Source: Neurospora tetrasperma FGSC 2508
Lineage: Eukaryota > Ascomycota > Sordariomycetes > Sordariales > Sordariaceae
Direction: 5' to 3'
DNA length: 64,000 bases
Assembly: GCF_000213175.1 (NCBI RefSeq)
Contig: NW_009799101.1
Span: 1,975,631 to 2,039,630 of the forward strand
This document shows, piece by piece, positions 35,254-47,102 of this stretch (its first letter is position 1; the number at the start of each line of letters is the position of its first letter). The translations under genes and the position numbers were made by a program. The notes under the pieces are model-generated. The model saw only the letters and a program-made list of their open reading frames with translations, was not told the origin of the DNA and ran no database searches.

Positions 35254-38166
35254 ATGGACTATTCTTCGTCAACCCCTCAGAGACGAACATGGAATTCACC
35301 TCAGCGAAAAGAACAGCAACAACAACAACGACAACAAACTGGAGTGGCACATGAACAGGCCCAGCCCTGGACAGCGACGAGATGCAACCGGCTCCTTCGC
35401 CCTCTGCTCGCTCACATCGGCGCATTGAAGAAGGAAAAAGAGCGAAAGCTGGGCGTTTCTGAGAGCGTAGGCCAAGGAAAGAGCACCTCGAGCGCGACTT
35501 TTGGTAAACGACAGGGCCGAGGTGGTTCAAAACCTGCAACATATTCCAGCAAAACCTCATCACGGGCGCATTTGACGACGCCTGAAAAACCGCGACGACA
35601 GCGGGTAGGCAGAAGGCCTGTTCAAGAAACCGCAGTGCCTACTCCCTACCTTAGGCATACTACGGACAACTACTTGGCATCTTCTCCAGCTCAGCCCATT
35701 CTCTTTGCTCCGACCAAAAGCTCCTCAACCAGCGACCATGGCAGAGGCGCAAGGTGTAGCCATAGAAGCTGCCAGGGAGTTCAGTGCAGATTGGAGGCGT
35801 GTCTAGCACAACTTCGGCTAAGCACGGATCAAGAGACCTATTCGATATACGAGTCCGTTTTCCGCACGCTGGATGCCCTGCTCAGAGCTACCTCTCCTCC
35901 AAAGTCTCCAGCCAGCGCTTCGCCCAAATCGTTCCTTGCCATGTGCTTGCGGAGAATTCCAGATTACATCAATGAGCTTGAATACTGGGAGAAAAAGGAC
36001 GCCGAAGCAAACAAGACCAAGTCCGTTATGCAAGAGTCGCGAGCGTCCTTCGATATTTACTCGGAGCTTGAGTCGCTAGGTGCGTTGGGGGGCTGGAAAC
36101 ATCTTCGCATAGTCGTCCGAGCCCATGGCGTCAAGATCATCCAGGGCGCCATCAGGGACGGTTTGCTCGATGATCGCATAGCCATTCTTCTTATCAGTCT
36201 TTGCTACCAATACTTGCCTTTGGTCGAATGTCTGGATCTTACCAATGCCTTTGTTTCGCGTCAATACCCATCTCCAGATCGCTACGTACGTAACGGGCTC
36301 ACGATAGAAGCGCCTGCGCTACTACCGCTCGCGGCGATTGGTTACGGCCATGCGAGGACTAAGCGCTTCATGCTTGGAAAACTGGCCGACCTTTTTGCTA
36401 ATGGCTCTTTGCCGGCGGAGTGGTTGCTTGTCAGTGCTTTCAAGACTGCACGCCTTGATGCCATGGCGAAATTGTTCTATGGGACTGGCCAAGACTGCGT
36501 TGATTTTCTCATTACCATGATCGACGTTCTTTCTCCTCTGATGTCTGAACGAAGACAAACTTGTTCTTGTTCTGATCTCGCGCCGCACAAATTGGCCACC
36601 GGAAACCTGACTGGAGACATGGCAACGCTAGTATCTCAAGTGCTCCGTCACTTCGACGATCCTAAAAAGGGAGAGCGCGCGGTTACACCGTCACAGCTTG
36701 CGGTATTCGCCCACCGTGTGCGGTACATCTTTCGTACATACTTACTTCATGCTCGAAAGACGAGCCTCCCATCCCCCGCCGTATATCTTATCAGCCTCTG
36801 CGATTTCCTTGCATTCGGAACCGAGTCCTCGGCCTCCACCATTGCTTCAGCAGCATGGAAAGGCGCAAAAAGTGGCCAACGCATTGATCGTCTGGACCAG
36901 CAGTACTCGATGACATTGGGTGTTTTGGGCACGATAGTGATCAACTACAGTCGAAGCAATGGATCGACCAGTGCTCATACCTACATTCCCCAGATTTGTG
37001 ACAAAATGAGAGCGTTGCAGATTCCCGACAACCTCCCCTACCACCCCTTTGAGAACATCGAACTGGATGTCGCCTTCTTCGTGGCGTTCGAGACCAACGA
37101 CCTCCAAGACCTCGCATATGCCGAAAAGCTATGGGCTAAGAAGAAGTCAACAACCTGCCCACACGCCATGATGAAGGCGAAACCTTACTATGAAGAGCGC
37201 ATCCGTACCAGGGAGGAGTCAGAGGGCAAGTCCTTTACCGGGTTCAAGTGGGACGATGCTCTGAGCGAGTGGGTCACGGTAGATCTTCCTCAGCCGGCCG
37301 TGGGAGGAGGCGGAGGTAGAACGACGAGAAGGTCGACAAGGTGTCCGTCTCTGATGGAGGCAATTCAACGGTATACTCCTACTGCTACGTCCTCATCTAC
37401 ATCTACATTGGCGCCCAACCAGAAACAGACACGTGGTAGCACGCGCCTGGTACAATCTCGCACAGCTTCACTTGCAACATCTACCACAGTCGATACCACC
37501 AACGATGACACCGACGCGGACAATGACGACGACCTCCAAGACGACGACGCCAGCTCTGAAACAACTACCACCACACCTCAAACCGCCACCGTCGACTCGT
37601 CCTCGGACTGGAGTTCCGATTTTGAAACATCAAACGTCGTAGGCCCAAACGAAACTTACCAGCAGATACCACCACCACCACCTCCTCCTCCTCGAAGAAG
37701 GCGACTTCAACTGCAACCGCAACCGCAACAGCGACGGCTAAGCGGCAACAAGCGAAAATCCAGTCATCTCGACACCGACAATGAGGTCGATCAAGAAAAT
37801 GACTCCGATGAGGATGATGATGATGACGACGACGATGACTTCTCCGCTCCTGAGCCGCCATCTAGTGGTACAGAACATCGTCGTCCCTTGGCTAAACAGC
37901 CTCGGACGAGGGCTTCATTGGTTGCATTGGCTATTGCTACTACCAATACCGGTGCTGGTGCTGGTGCTACTGCTAAACTTAGTAATGGTGCCGGCGGTAG
38001 TGCTAGTGCCAACGCCAGTGCCAGCCGTAGCGGTAATGGTACCTCTAGCAATGGTGGGAATACTGCTCGGCGGCGATCACTTAGGAGATCTGCCGGTAGC
38101 AGCGGCAGCGGCAGGGCGATTTACGGGGGAGAAACCGAAGAGACGAGTGAAGATGAACTTGGTTAG
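35254..38166 (+). CDS. Uncharacterised 970-aa protein with acidic and low-complexity C-terminus
   Basis: A single open frame without visible introns. The first ATG in the frame is at 35254; the frame is open upstream to at least 35158 but with no ATG. Residues ~1-200 are Gln/Ser/Arg-rich and disordered-looking, with a (CAA)n-coded Gln run near 30. Residues ~210-700 look folded and helical, with segments such as RIAILLISLCYQYLPLVECL and EAPALLPLAAIGYGHARTK and a CSCSD Cys pair near 475. The last ~270 residues have Thr/Asp-rich, poly-Pro, Arg/Gln and poly-Asp stretches, then an Ala/Gly/Ser-rich tail with basic patches (ARRRSLRRSAG), ending in EETSEDELG. Acid and basic blocks suggest a nuclear protein. 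I do not recognise a domain and assign no function. Long coding frame and orderly composition make it a real gene. Confidence 0.8.
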   Translation: MDYSSSTPQRRTWNSPQRKEQQQQQRQQTGVAHEQAQPWTATRCNRLLRPLLAHIGALKKEKERKLGVSESVGQGKSTSSATFGKRQGRGGSKPATYSSKTSSRAHLTTPEKPRRQRVGRRPVQETAVPTPYLRHTTDNYLASSPAQPILFAPTKSSSTSDHGRGARCSHRSCQGVQCRLEACLAQLRLSTDQETYSIYESVFRTLDALLRATSPPKSPASASPKSFLAMCLRRIPDYINELEYWEKKDAEANKTKSVMQESRASFDIYSELESLGALGGWKHLRIVVRAHGVKIIQGAIRDGLLDDRIAILLISLCYQYLPLVECLDLTNAFVSRQYPSPDRYVRNGLTIEAPALLPLAAIGYGHARTKRFMLGKLADLFANGSLPAEWLLVSAFKTARLDAMAKLFYGTGQDCVDFLITMIDVLSPLMSERRQTCSCSDLAPHKLATGNLTGDMATLVSQVLRHFDDPKKGERAVTPSQLAVFAHRVRYIFRTYLLHARKTSLPSPAVYLISLCDFLAFGTESSASTIASAAWKGAKSGQRIDRLDQQYSMTLGVLGTIVINYSRSNGSTSAHTYIPQICDKMRALQIPDNLPYHPFENIELDVAFFVAFETNDLQDLAYAEKLWAKKKSTTCPHAMMKAKPYYEERIRTREESEGKSFTGFKWDDALSEWVTVDLPQPAVGGGGGRTTRRSTRCPSLMEAIQRYTPTATSSSTSTLAPNQKQTRGSTRLVQSRTASLATSTTVDTTNDDTDADNDDDLQDDDASSETTTTTPQTATVDSSSDWSSDFETSNVVGPNETYQQIPPPPPPPPRRRRLQLQPQPQQRRLSGNKRKSSHLDTDNEVDQENDSDEDDDDDDDDDFSAPEPPSSGTEHRRPLAKQPRTRASLVALAIATTNTGAGAGATAKLSNGAGGSASANASASRSGNGTSSNGGNTARRRSLRRSAGSSGSGRAIYGGETEETSEDELG

Positions 38167-40529
38167 GTCTAGGAAAGGGGAAATAGGTGAAAAATGGCGG
38201 GATAAGAGTGGACTATTTTTTGAATTCTTGCTTTACAGTCAGGTTGCTTTGCACATGAGAGGTATTTAGGCATGGTAACGGATCGTCAAGGATGTTGGAA
38301 GTTGGATTGCGATTTCCCCAGCGGATGAAATAGGGGAGAGGAAGGAAAGAATACCCGATTGCGTTGCTTAACATTAACACTGATTTCTTGCTGGATGCTG
38401 GTCTAGGATACACATGGCATAACCAAATGGCTGTTGGGTCATTGTATAAATGATACTCTTGATAATGTTTGACTAGAAATTGTGACTGAGTAGATATACC
38501 ATGTATTGCGAAAATACCGGCACAAAATCACATCTTCTATGGACCTCGCCTTGTCCTTGAACATACCCCGCTCCTCGACTGCCCCTAGTGACGTTTTCCT
38601 ACCTACTTTAACGCCTTCTCCTATCGAGACGAAATTAACTGTACACATGAAACATGCCTCCAACTGCGCTTCGCCTTACCTTGCCTTCCCCTGATCTAGG
38701 CTAGTTTCCCCACAACGCTCAGACTCCGCCGCGCGTATTCTTGCCTGGATCTCTTGCTTCGCTAGGGCATGGAAATTAGAGCCGGTTATCTGATGCCGAT
38801 GTGGTGTGTGTGTGTGTTCTGGGGGTGTGGGGGTGTGCGTATGTGAGCATGTGTGTCTATCATGTGTCTGGTCACTCCATTGTCGGTTGTGTCGGCCTGC
38901 TGGCCTGTCGGGTTGCTAGTATATGTAGGTAGCAAGCAATATATCTAGCTCGTCTATCGTATCTACTTGATACCTCTGCCTAAGTAGGTACCATAGTAGA
39001 CCACATTAGGGTCTCAAAATCCCCGAGTACCCACCCTTCTCTCCCCGGGACACTACATAACCCTATCTACAAAATTGGAGATCTCAAGTCATGTGTATAT
39101 TATCCCATGTCTTGAAAACGAGTGCAACGTCAGTCGTCAACCGAGAACCTGTTCTTCTACTAAAGCTCACTCAGAGACCTGGTTGAAAGGCAGTCGGTCG
39201 TATCACGTGGTACAGAGCCATTTACCATGCGACCAAAAGAGGGGAAGCAAGAAAACGTTCCGAATAAACACCATCCCCCGGGCCTAATAGGGTCGGGGTC
39301 TTCAGATAATATTTAGTTATGTTGTTTGACGCCGATCCCGCGAACAAATTCAGATTGCTGCTGGTGGCTGCATGATGGGACGATGGAGGTATGCGTGCTC
39401 GGCAGACACTGCGGTGCGGTGCCTGAACGAGCCTCTCTCACTTTTAGGAACCTTGGGTTCGGCTCCAGTTCAAATTCGGTCGAAGGTACTTACAGACAAC
39501 AGTAGGTAGGTAATGGTGTATGGAGTTCATCAAATGTGTCGTTCAGTTTGGATGACGCCGCATGACATGGCGGTTGTTGAGGCTCTTTCTCTCTCTTTTT
39601 CTTTCTGTCCCATTGTTTCCATTGTTTGTAACCGGGACAGGGGTGATGGTGACCACTCCTTACCCAGTGGAAATGGTGATGACGAACGACCGGCCAACGT
39701 TCGATCATTGCTGTTTCGATTGAGCCGCGCGGGCTTGACAAGCAAGGCCAAAGAAGCTGAGACGGGGAGACAATGGATCTTATCTACCGCCAGGGGTTCG
39801 TCTCAAACTCCAAGATCCCAACTTGGCGTTAAAATTTCCATCATGTTGATCCAGGAGTTACCACGTTTGATCAGGGTGGGAAATGGAAAAAAAAGTGTTC
39901 TATAAAACAAACACTCCCAAAGTATCTAGTCCACAACTTGAATTCTTCTCGAAGAATGACGGCGACAGGAAGCGGCTCAGAGAGAATGAAGTAGTAGTGT
40001 ACATAACTATTGGCTATCCGGGGGTTTCCTTCGACACACGCCTGGTTTTGCAACGGCGAGACGATGGAGCACTGGAGAGGGAGATTGCGTATACCATAAA
40101 GGACCTCGTGAAGAATTGAATGTTACTATGTGCTCGGCGGTTGCAGACCTTAGAGGCCACACGGCGATAACCTCCTCTTCAAGGTATTGGGTTGCGAAGG
40201 GGATCCACAGAGATGCTTCGTTTCTCGTTTCCCGGCGAGTCCGGTAAACGAGCCTGGGATGATAAACCGAGGCTAAATTACGGGTTTCTTGGTATGTAGC
40301 ATTGCAATCCATCAAGATGGAGGAAGCCTCTGGTTGCAACGAGCGTGATTGTTTGGGATGCGTTACAGGGTTTGCCGCGCACGGCCGATGCTTGGGCTGA
40401 TGGATGGAAGTTGAATACACATCTGCCGACAAACGAGATGTTTGCACAGAGTCGGTGATGCCTGCAAGAAGAGATTGTGTGGGCGATGGCTTCTATCAAA
40501 CCAAATTCTCTGCAGTTTGTCGGCGGCCG

Positions 40530-40624
<95 letters not shown>

Positions 40625-42889
40625 CACTTGACAACCGGAGCAAAAGAGCGAGGCGCTGAAGTGCGTCCGTGTGATGAGAATGGATCATGGAACAGAGAAC
40701 AACTTCCCCGGGACCCGGCCCATGTGGAGATCTCGGCTCATTCTTCCGTTGGCTGATCTTGTTATGTATGTACATCGCTATTTGGGGTTTACAGGCCATT
40801 TCAGCTGACGTGCGCTTGTTCGGGAACATAGCAGCTTCTGGCCAGACATCCGGGAGGCTGATGTTCGAATTTCGGGATGACTGGCGAAGGGGCGATCTCA
40901 GAGCTTCCAGCGACCTCAGGGGCTCGTTGTGAGGCTGTTTCAGTGTGGCCAACTGGCTCCACAAAGTCCACCCAAATGTTCAGGAACGTGCTTGGACCTA
41001 AGCGCACGGGCCAAGCCAATCTTGGGAACTCCCGTTCGTCTCTTCTCCAGTTTTCTCTCCCATCTTTTGCCGACTACCTATCCACTGAGTACCCAGACCG
41101 TCACTGTCAAAGAGTGTTTGTGACCGTTGTTTTCAGCGCTGTGACCCGGCGGTGGAGAGAGCATCACCCGCAGCACTGCAGCCGCCACAATGCAGGGACA
41201 CCCGATCCCAAATTGTAAGGCCCGGAGGAGGCCCGGAGGGCTAGGTACCATGCTGGTCACAGCTCTGATCACCTAGGTAATCCTGCCCGGCGGAGGAAAA
41301 ACCAGGGGTATGTAGTGTGGAATAGTCAATACGACAGACGACGACATGGACGACTCGGCATGCCCTTCCCCCAGAGGCCCAGAACAGAAAACCTCGGGCG
41401 AACTCCTTCCGCGGCACCTCGTGGAGATTGACTGATAGTGGGGAATCTGAATACCCATCCCAAGTGGTTGTGTAGTGTCGAAACCACAAACGAAGATCCC
41501 AAGTGAGTTGTGATACTAGCCAGTTCACGGTACTAGACTCTAGTGTACATACTCCGGGGGTTAGGGATTTCTAGCGCGGTAGTTGGCGGCATGTCAAAAA
41601 TGGATGCTGTTGGACGAAATTCTCTAATCGACAACCACTCGACGGAGCGCAGTGACGGCGCCTTGTGACGGATGTGCATGCCACACGACATCTGATGTAT
41701 CCCTTTGCGTGGAGAGTATTCTGTCGTGTATTACCTTGACCACCGGCTGGAATGTCGTCAGCAGGAGGAAACAGAAACGCAATTGCAACACTATGAGGAA
41801 AGATCTGACCAACACCACTCTTTACTGCCTCCGTCGTTTGGAAGCCAGACACACATCCCGATGTGCATGAGAGGCGTCTGGCGAGTCCCGTTGTACTCCC
41901 TCATTGACTGTTGATGCAGCGCATTATCCAGGGGCAACCACAACAACCACAACGAACACAACATGCAAGGAACGAAAACACGAACAGATTCCACAAGACG
42001 CCTTCTCGGTGGAGGGCCATGAAGAGGTACCTACAACCGGTACACAACCTTACCAGGAGGCACGCAGGCGCATGAAAAAAAAAAAAAAGGTACCTCTGGT
42101 CAGGGATTGGACGAGGGCACGCCCCCCTCCCCTGCTCTCAACCCCCCACCAAGTCCACCTTCCCAGGTCCCAGACGTTTGGACGATCGCGCCGGCGATAA
42201 ACCCACCACACAAAACCCACTCTGGGACTCCGTCTCCCATGCCTCGAGCACGCCTGCCAGTCACACCCTCCTTCTCGAACCCATGTGTGGCATTCTCTCT
42301 CATTTTATGCCCAGGAGACCCCCTCCTTCTTCTTAACTGTCCAGCTTTCCTCCCTCCACTCCCCTTCCCCAACACCTGGGTTCCGTCATCTTTACTTTTT
42401 TTTTCCTTGACCATCCACAAAAGGCCCCATCCCTCGTGCTAGTGGCAACTTGGCTGTCACTTGTCATCTTGGTCTTTTTTTTCTCTTCTTCGCCCTCCTT
42501 CGAGTCTTTTTCTTCTCGACCGTCATCCCCCATCATTCCTTCCTCGTCAGTGTTGATCGTTGACCGAACACGACCTGCCTTCATTATACGCGCCTTCGAC
42601 AGGATCCCTTCTTTCCAAATCTCACCCTGGAGGCTCAACCATCAACCCGAATTCGGCAATAGAAACACTCCGCAAAACTCAACCTGGTCACCCACCTTCA
42701 ACCCATCAGTCCCTCGCAGGCGATCCAGGGACAGGACGTCACTATCATCAGACACTCACTCGACACGCCTCTACGACACTCATACACCCGCGCTGGACCC
42801 GGGCACCTTTGGGGTCGTATATCAGACATTCATTCTTTCACAACATCAGCAACAACCGACCAAAACCCCAGAGAGAAGGATAAGGCAAA
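38167..42889. other. Long intergenic region with microsatellites, no gene recognised
   Basis: About 4.7 kb. GT-rich microsatellite near 38,800, (GTT)32 at 40529, and CT-rich leader-like sequence near 42,100-42,880 before the reductase gene. Frames across the (GTT)n run encode long Gln, Leu, Val or Cys homopolymers and are artefacts of the repeat. Confidence 0.45.
40529..40624 (+). repeat. (GTT)32 trinucleotide microsatellite, 96 bp
   Basis: Uninterrupted GTT units. On the minus strand it would read CAA (Gln), but it is not part of a gene I can support. Confidence 0.93.
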
Positions 42890-44751
42890 ATGTCAGCTCA
42901 ACCACAAGGAAACGCACCAGCGGTCGCTCATGGTGCTGCGGGGGGTATAGCTGCTAGAGCTGGAGGTGCAGCTGCCGAAGGTCCGGATGAAGCTGCCATT
43001 ATCAACGACATGCTCTCGGGATATCTACTTCTTGTCCTGGGGTGTATCTCCGCTGCTTTGGTCATCTGGAGACTCAGCACAGGCCTCAGCAGATACATAC
43101 GACATGTTTCATGCCTCACCAACGATACACAGACATACTTTGCCAGAGCAGGCAGCAAGTGGTCGTGGTTCAAGAAGAATGTCCAGTACTCACCCATTTT
43201 CAGCAAGAGGCACAACCGCGAGTTCCAACTTAGCTCGGCCATCAACGTTGGAACTCTCCCCACGCGCCTTCAACTCGTCTTCCTCCTCGGCTACTTCTCC
43301 ACCAATGTAGCTTTCTGTGTCATGGGCATCGACTTTTCGAAGCCAGTGGGCGCGTCTGCCACTGTGTTCATCAATCGTACTGGCACCCTCGCTGTCGCCA
43401 ACATGATCCCCTTGTTCCTCATGGCTGGCCGGAATAACCCCCTCCTTTACCTTTTGGGTATCTCGTTTGATACGTTCAATCTCCTTCACCGATGGCTGGG
43501 CCGTATTGTGGCTCTGGAGGCTCTTGCTCACACTCTGGGCTACCTTTACCGTACGGCTGCTACCAAGGGCTGGTCTGTGGCTTTCGAGGGCATCTTCAAG
43601 AGCGATTTTCTCATCTACGGGTTCGTGGTATGTAAACGCTGCATCTTGATGAATAGTATTTGAAGCACAGTAGCTAACGTTTCCTCTAGGCAACCGCTTC
43701 TTTTGTCGTCATTGCAATTCAAGCGTCCAGCGTTTTCCGGCACGCCTTTTACGAGATCTTTAAGATCTTGCACATCTGCTTGGCCATCGCTTCCGTCGTC
43801 GGCCTGTATTACCACCTTGGACCCAAGGGCTTCCCGCAGATCAAGTACCTCTACCCTGTCATGGTCTTGTGGGCCTTTGACCGTACTGCTCGCTTCCTTC
43901 GGGTGGCGTACTACAACTTTGGATCTGGCGGTGGCAAGGCTCTCGTTGAGGCTCTCCCTGGCGGTTCCACACGAGTCACTGTGACCATGGCGCGCCCCTG
44001 GTTTTTCAAGCCTAGCCAGCACGCTTATCTCTACTTTCCATCCGTCAGCCTCTGGCAATCTCACCCATTTTCTGTCGCATGGAGCGAAGAGGCCGACTCA
44101 CCCAGCGGCGAAAAGCTTCCCATGGACCGCCGTGACATTCTCGCCATGAAGAAGACGACTGTTTCTTTTATCCTCCGTGGTCGCACGGGTATGACTGGCA
44201 ACTTGTATGAAAAGGCTGCTTCATGCATTGACGGCAAGATGGTGACGAGGTGTCTTGTTGAGGGCCCCTATGGAGGCATGCACCAAATGCACTCGTATGG
44301 CACCGTCATGCTCTTCGCCGGCGGCGTTGGTATCACACAGGCGGTGCCTCACGTCCGTGATTTGGTTATTGCCTACAGCAATGGCATGGCGGCTACCCGC
44401 AAAGTTATCTTGGTCTGGACTATTCAAAGCCCTGAGCATCTGGAGTGGATTCGCCCTTGGATGACGGAGGTCTTGGGTATGGAAAAGCGTCGTGAGGTGC
44501 TCCGTATCATGCTCTTCGTCAGCAGGCCCCGCTCGACAAAAGAGATTCACAGCCCAAGCTCGACAGTGCAGATGTTCCCGGGCAGGCCGAACATCGACAC
44601 GCTTCTAGCAAGGGAGATGGAGGACCAGGTGGGCCACATGGGCGTCTCGGTGTGTGGCCCTGGTGCGCTCAGTGACGAAGTCCGTCGCGCTGTCAGGAAC
44701 AAGCAATATAACGGTGCTATTGATTTCGTTGAGGAGGCATTCTCCTGGTAA
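42890..44751 (+). CDS. Ferric reductase-family membrane oxidoreductase (2 exons, 599 aa)
   Basis: Exons 42890-43627 and 43690-44751; 62-bp intron GTATGT..CTAG with clean phase. Several membrane segments come first (for example YLLLVLGCISAALVIW near 45-60). The ferric reductase-like transmembrane domain carries heme-ligand histidine candidates in LLHRWLGRIVALEALAHTL and in FKILHICLAIASVVGLYYH. An FAD-binding region follows with HAYLYFPS and HPFSVAW, then the NAD(P)H-binding part with EGPYGG, MLFAGGVGIT and, near the C-terminus, CGPGALSDEV. Members move electrons from cytosolic NADPH through FAD and heme to metal ions such as Fe(III) or Cu(II) outside the cell. The substrate, and plasma or internal membrane, is not decided by sequence. 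No multicopper oxidase or permease gene adjoins it. Length is typical (550-800 aa). Confidence 0.92.
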
Positions 44752-46237
44752 AAGTGGAGGATTCCGTTGGAATTTGCATCAAGCAGACGGCTCGAGGTTA
44801 TGAGAAATGAACTCACATTTATGCTACTTTGAAGAAACTTGTTCAACCTGTCTTGTCGCACATATCATGGCTGGTTACTGGGTCAAGCTCTCATCGTGCG
44901 GACATATCCCCAATTCATCATACATCACTGTCATTTCCGCTCTGTGAAATGTACAATGAAATTCTTGTACATTAGACTCTTGATTTTTTTTTCTATTTTT
45001 CTTTTCTTTATCTGAGACGTTGTGTTGGTGGGCAAAAGAATAGCATAGCAATCACTTGCTTGAAATGACTTTATTACAAGACAGCTGTACCCAAACTTCT
45101 CATGCCGTGTTCGATTCTTTTTTCGAAGTGATGGCGGGTCGTTAATTATCCCCTTTTGAGGCAAATGTAAACAAAGGTGACGATTGGGAAAAGGAGACGA
45201 AGTCCTTGCCAATGACAAACATTGGGAGACTACCGTGCCACTAACCAATAGATTTGTGTATAAGTGTGAACAATTTCCCATTGTCTATTATGTGAATTTG
45301 TGAGACGCAAAAATGATTATCTTCCCAATCAGTAGTAAAAAGCTTCACTTGACGCCCCATACATTTTTATCTAGAAGTAGGGAGTCACGAGGCTTCAGTT
45401 CAGCCCACTGTTCATAGGAAGCGAGAGCAAACTGCAGCTCGTACTTTCAAGCAATCTGGAACCTCGATCTGAAGTCTCCGATAATTCATGTACAGCATAG
45501 AAATGCAGTACGAGCACGTATCGGCATGTTGTTCTCATTTGCTGCATTCTGGGCATGCTTGCCAGGTGCAAGTAAGGGATTTACTATGCGACGTGAAGCC
45601 GAGCAGAGCCGGTAAGGCCAGCAGTGCGGCCACACGTGCTGGCAGGTGACAGCATTCCTGCTTTCCCCGAGTAATTTGCTTGTAGTATGCCGCCATTGCA
45701 TTTAAGACATTACTCCCGCTTGCTCTTTCCTATTCCGCCCTGGGTCGCACAGTTTCTCACTCCTTCCCTCTCAGCGTCGACCTCATTTTTTACCATTACT
45801 AGTAATCAGAATAAGTGACACCTTCACAGTACGTGGTTTGGTAAGCTCTTTGTTTGGTCATCTCACCCAGCTTCACTCGCTGACATCGGTTGACAGAGCA
45901 ACCAAACTAGGCTCCGCTTAACGACGTCAGTGGTCGTATTATCACAGGGTACCTCTACGCTAAGGTACACCGATTTGGTATACAACTACTTAGTACACTG
46001 CCTAACCGCAAACGTTCGTCCTCTTATCTCTCCGCTTGTTAGTCGTTCGCTTCGCCGCCGTTGGATAGCACCCGACCGTCCACCGTTCAGACCAATTGAT
46101 TACCATTCATTGCATCCATTCATCCCATCCGTTGTTTCAGTCCCGTCTTGTGACTGTGTCCTTCAGTTTGTCCCTTTTGCAACTGCTGCTCGCTCGCGAA
46201 GCAATCACACTTACCATTTTGTCCGTGAAATCTATAG
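44752..46237. other. Intergenic between the reductase and Yippee genes
   Basis: About 1.5 kb, 3' of the reductase and 5' of the Yippee-like gene. AT-rich near 45,000, otherwise featureless; no gene recognised. Confidence 0.5.
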
Positions 46238-47102
46238 ATGATCGAAAGCGAACCCCGCGGCTTTGGCAGGAGAGCTGAGCGAGTCGTTCCGGAACTGCAA
46301 GTTCACCATCAGCATCAGCCTCAACCTCAAGAGCAGAACGCCCAAGCCCAAGCCCAAGACCAACAGCAGGTTCGACAACTCGACAACAGCGACAACAGCA
46401 ACGAAAGTAACAGCGTAGCACCTGCCCGTGAGCCGGCACCAACAACCGCGGAGGAGGACGCCCGAGTCATCCGTGTCAGCGAGACCACTACGAATACCGT
46501 CAGTGAGACAGCCTCAGGAGCGACACCCGCTTCCAGCGATAACCGCAACAACACCAACATCACCACCAACCCAAACAACAACATGGGTCTCGCCTACAAT
46601 GTCTACCTCAACAGCGGCAAGATTTATGGGTGCAGGAACTGCAAGACCCATTTGGCTAATCATGAGGACATCATCAGTAGGGTTAGTCGCAGTTAGTTTT
46701 CTTTCATTCCCCTCCCTTCTTTTTTATTCTCTTTCCGTCTCTTCTCTTCTTTTCTCTTTGTTTTTTCCCTACCCCTCCTCTCCTCCTTTCGCTTCCTCAT
46801 GTCCCCTCCTTAACTTTTCCCGGTAATTCCGTTCTAGTTGCTGACATCAAACAAAACCAAAAACACAGAACTTCAGAGGCCAACACGGAAAGGCCTACCT
46901 CTTCAACTCGGTCGTCAACGTCGAGACCGGTGAACCCAGCGAGCGCAACATGACGACGGGCCGCCACGTCGTCCGGGACATACACTGCCGCCAATGCAAG
47001 GAGGTGGTCGGATGGAAGTACGATCGAGCCTATGAGCCCAGCGAGAAGTACAAGGAGGGCAAGTTTATTTTGGAGGCCGAGTTGCTTGCCAATGTGAACT
47101 AG
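46238..47102 (+). CDS. Yippee-like zinc-binding protein (2 exons, 225 aa)
   Basis: Exons 46238-46681 and 46869-47102; 187-bp intron GTTAGT..ACAG, phase 0, joining EDIISR to NFRGQHGKAY. The Yippee domain spans ~115-225 with two CxxC pairs (Cys132/Cys135 in YGCRNC and Cys188/Cys191 in IHCRQC). Conserved blocks TGRHVVRDI, GWKYDRAYEPSEKYKEGKF and ILEAELL are present. These bind one zinc ion in the beta-tent fold shared with Mis18 and cereblon. Family members are small, often nuclear, and some yeast relatives (Moh1) are linked to stress responses and stationary phase; the role here is inferred. The ~115-residue N-terminal extension rich in Gln, Asn and Thr is unusual, since most Yippee proteins are 100-140 aa. 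An internal ATG at 46583 could start a domain-only form of ~110 aa. Confidence 0.92.

Noticed and set aside
40278-40964. Minus-strand frame with a long poly-Gln run
   Set aside because: The frame is open because of the (GTT)n repeat; flanking residues show no domain and all frames through the repeat are equally open.
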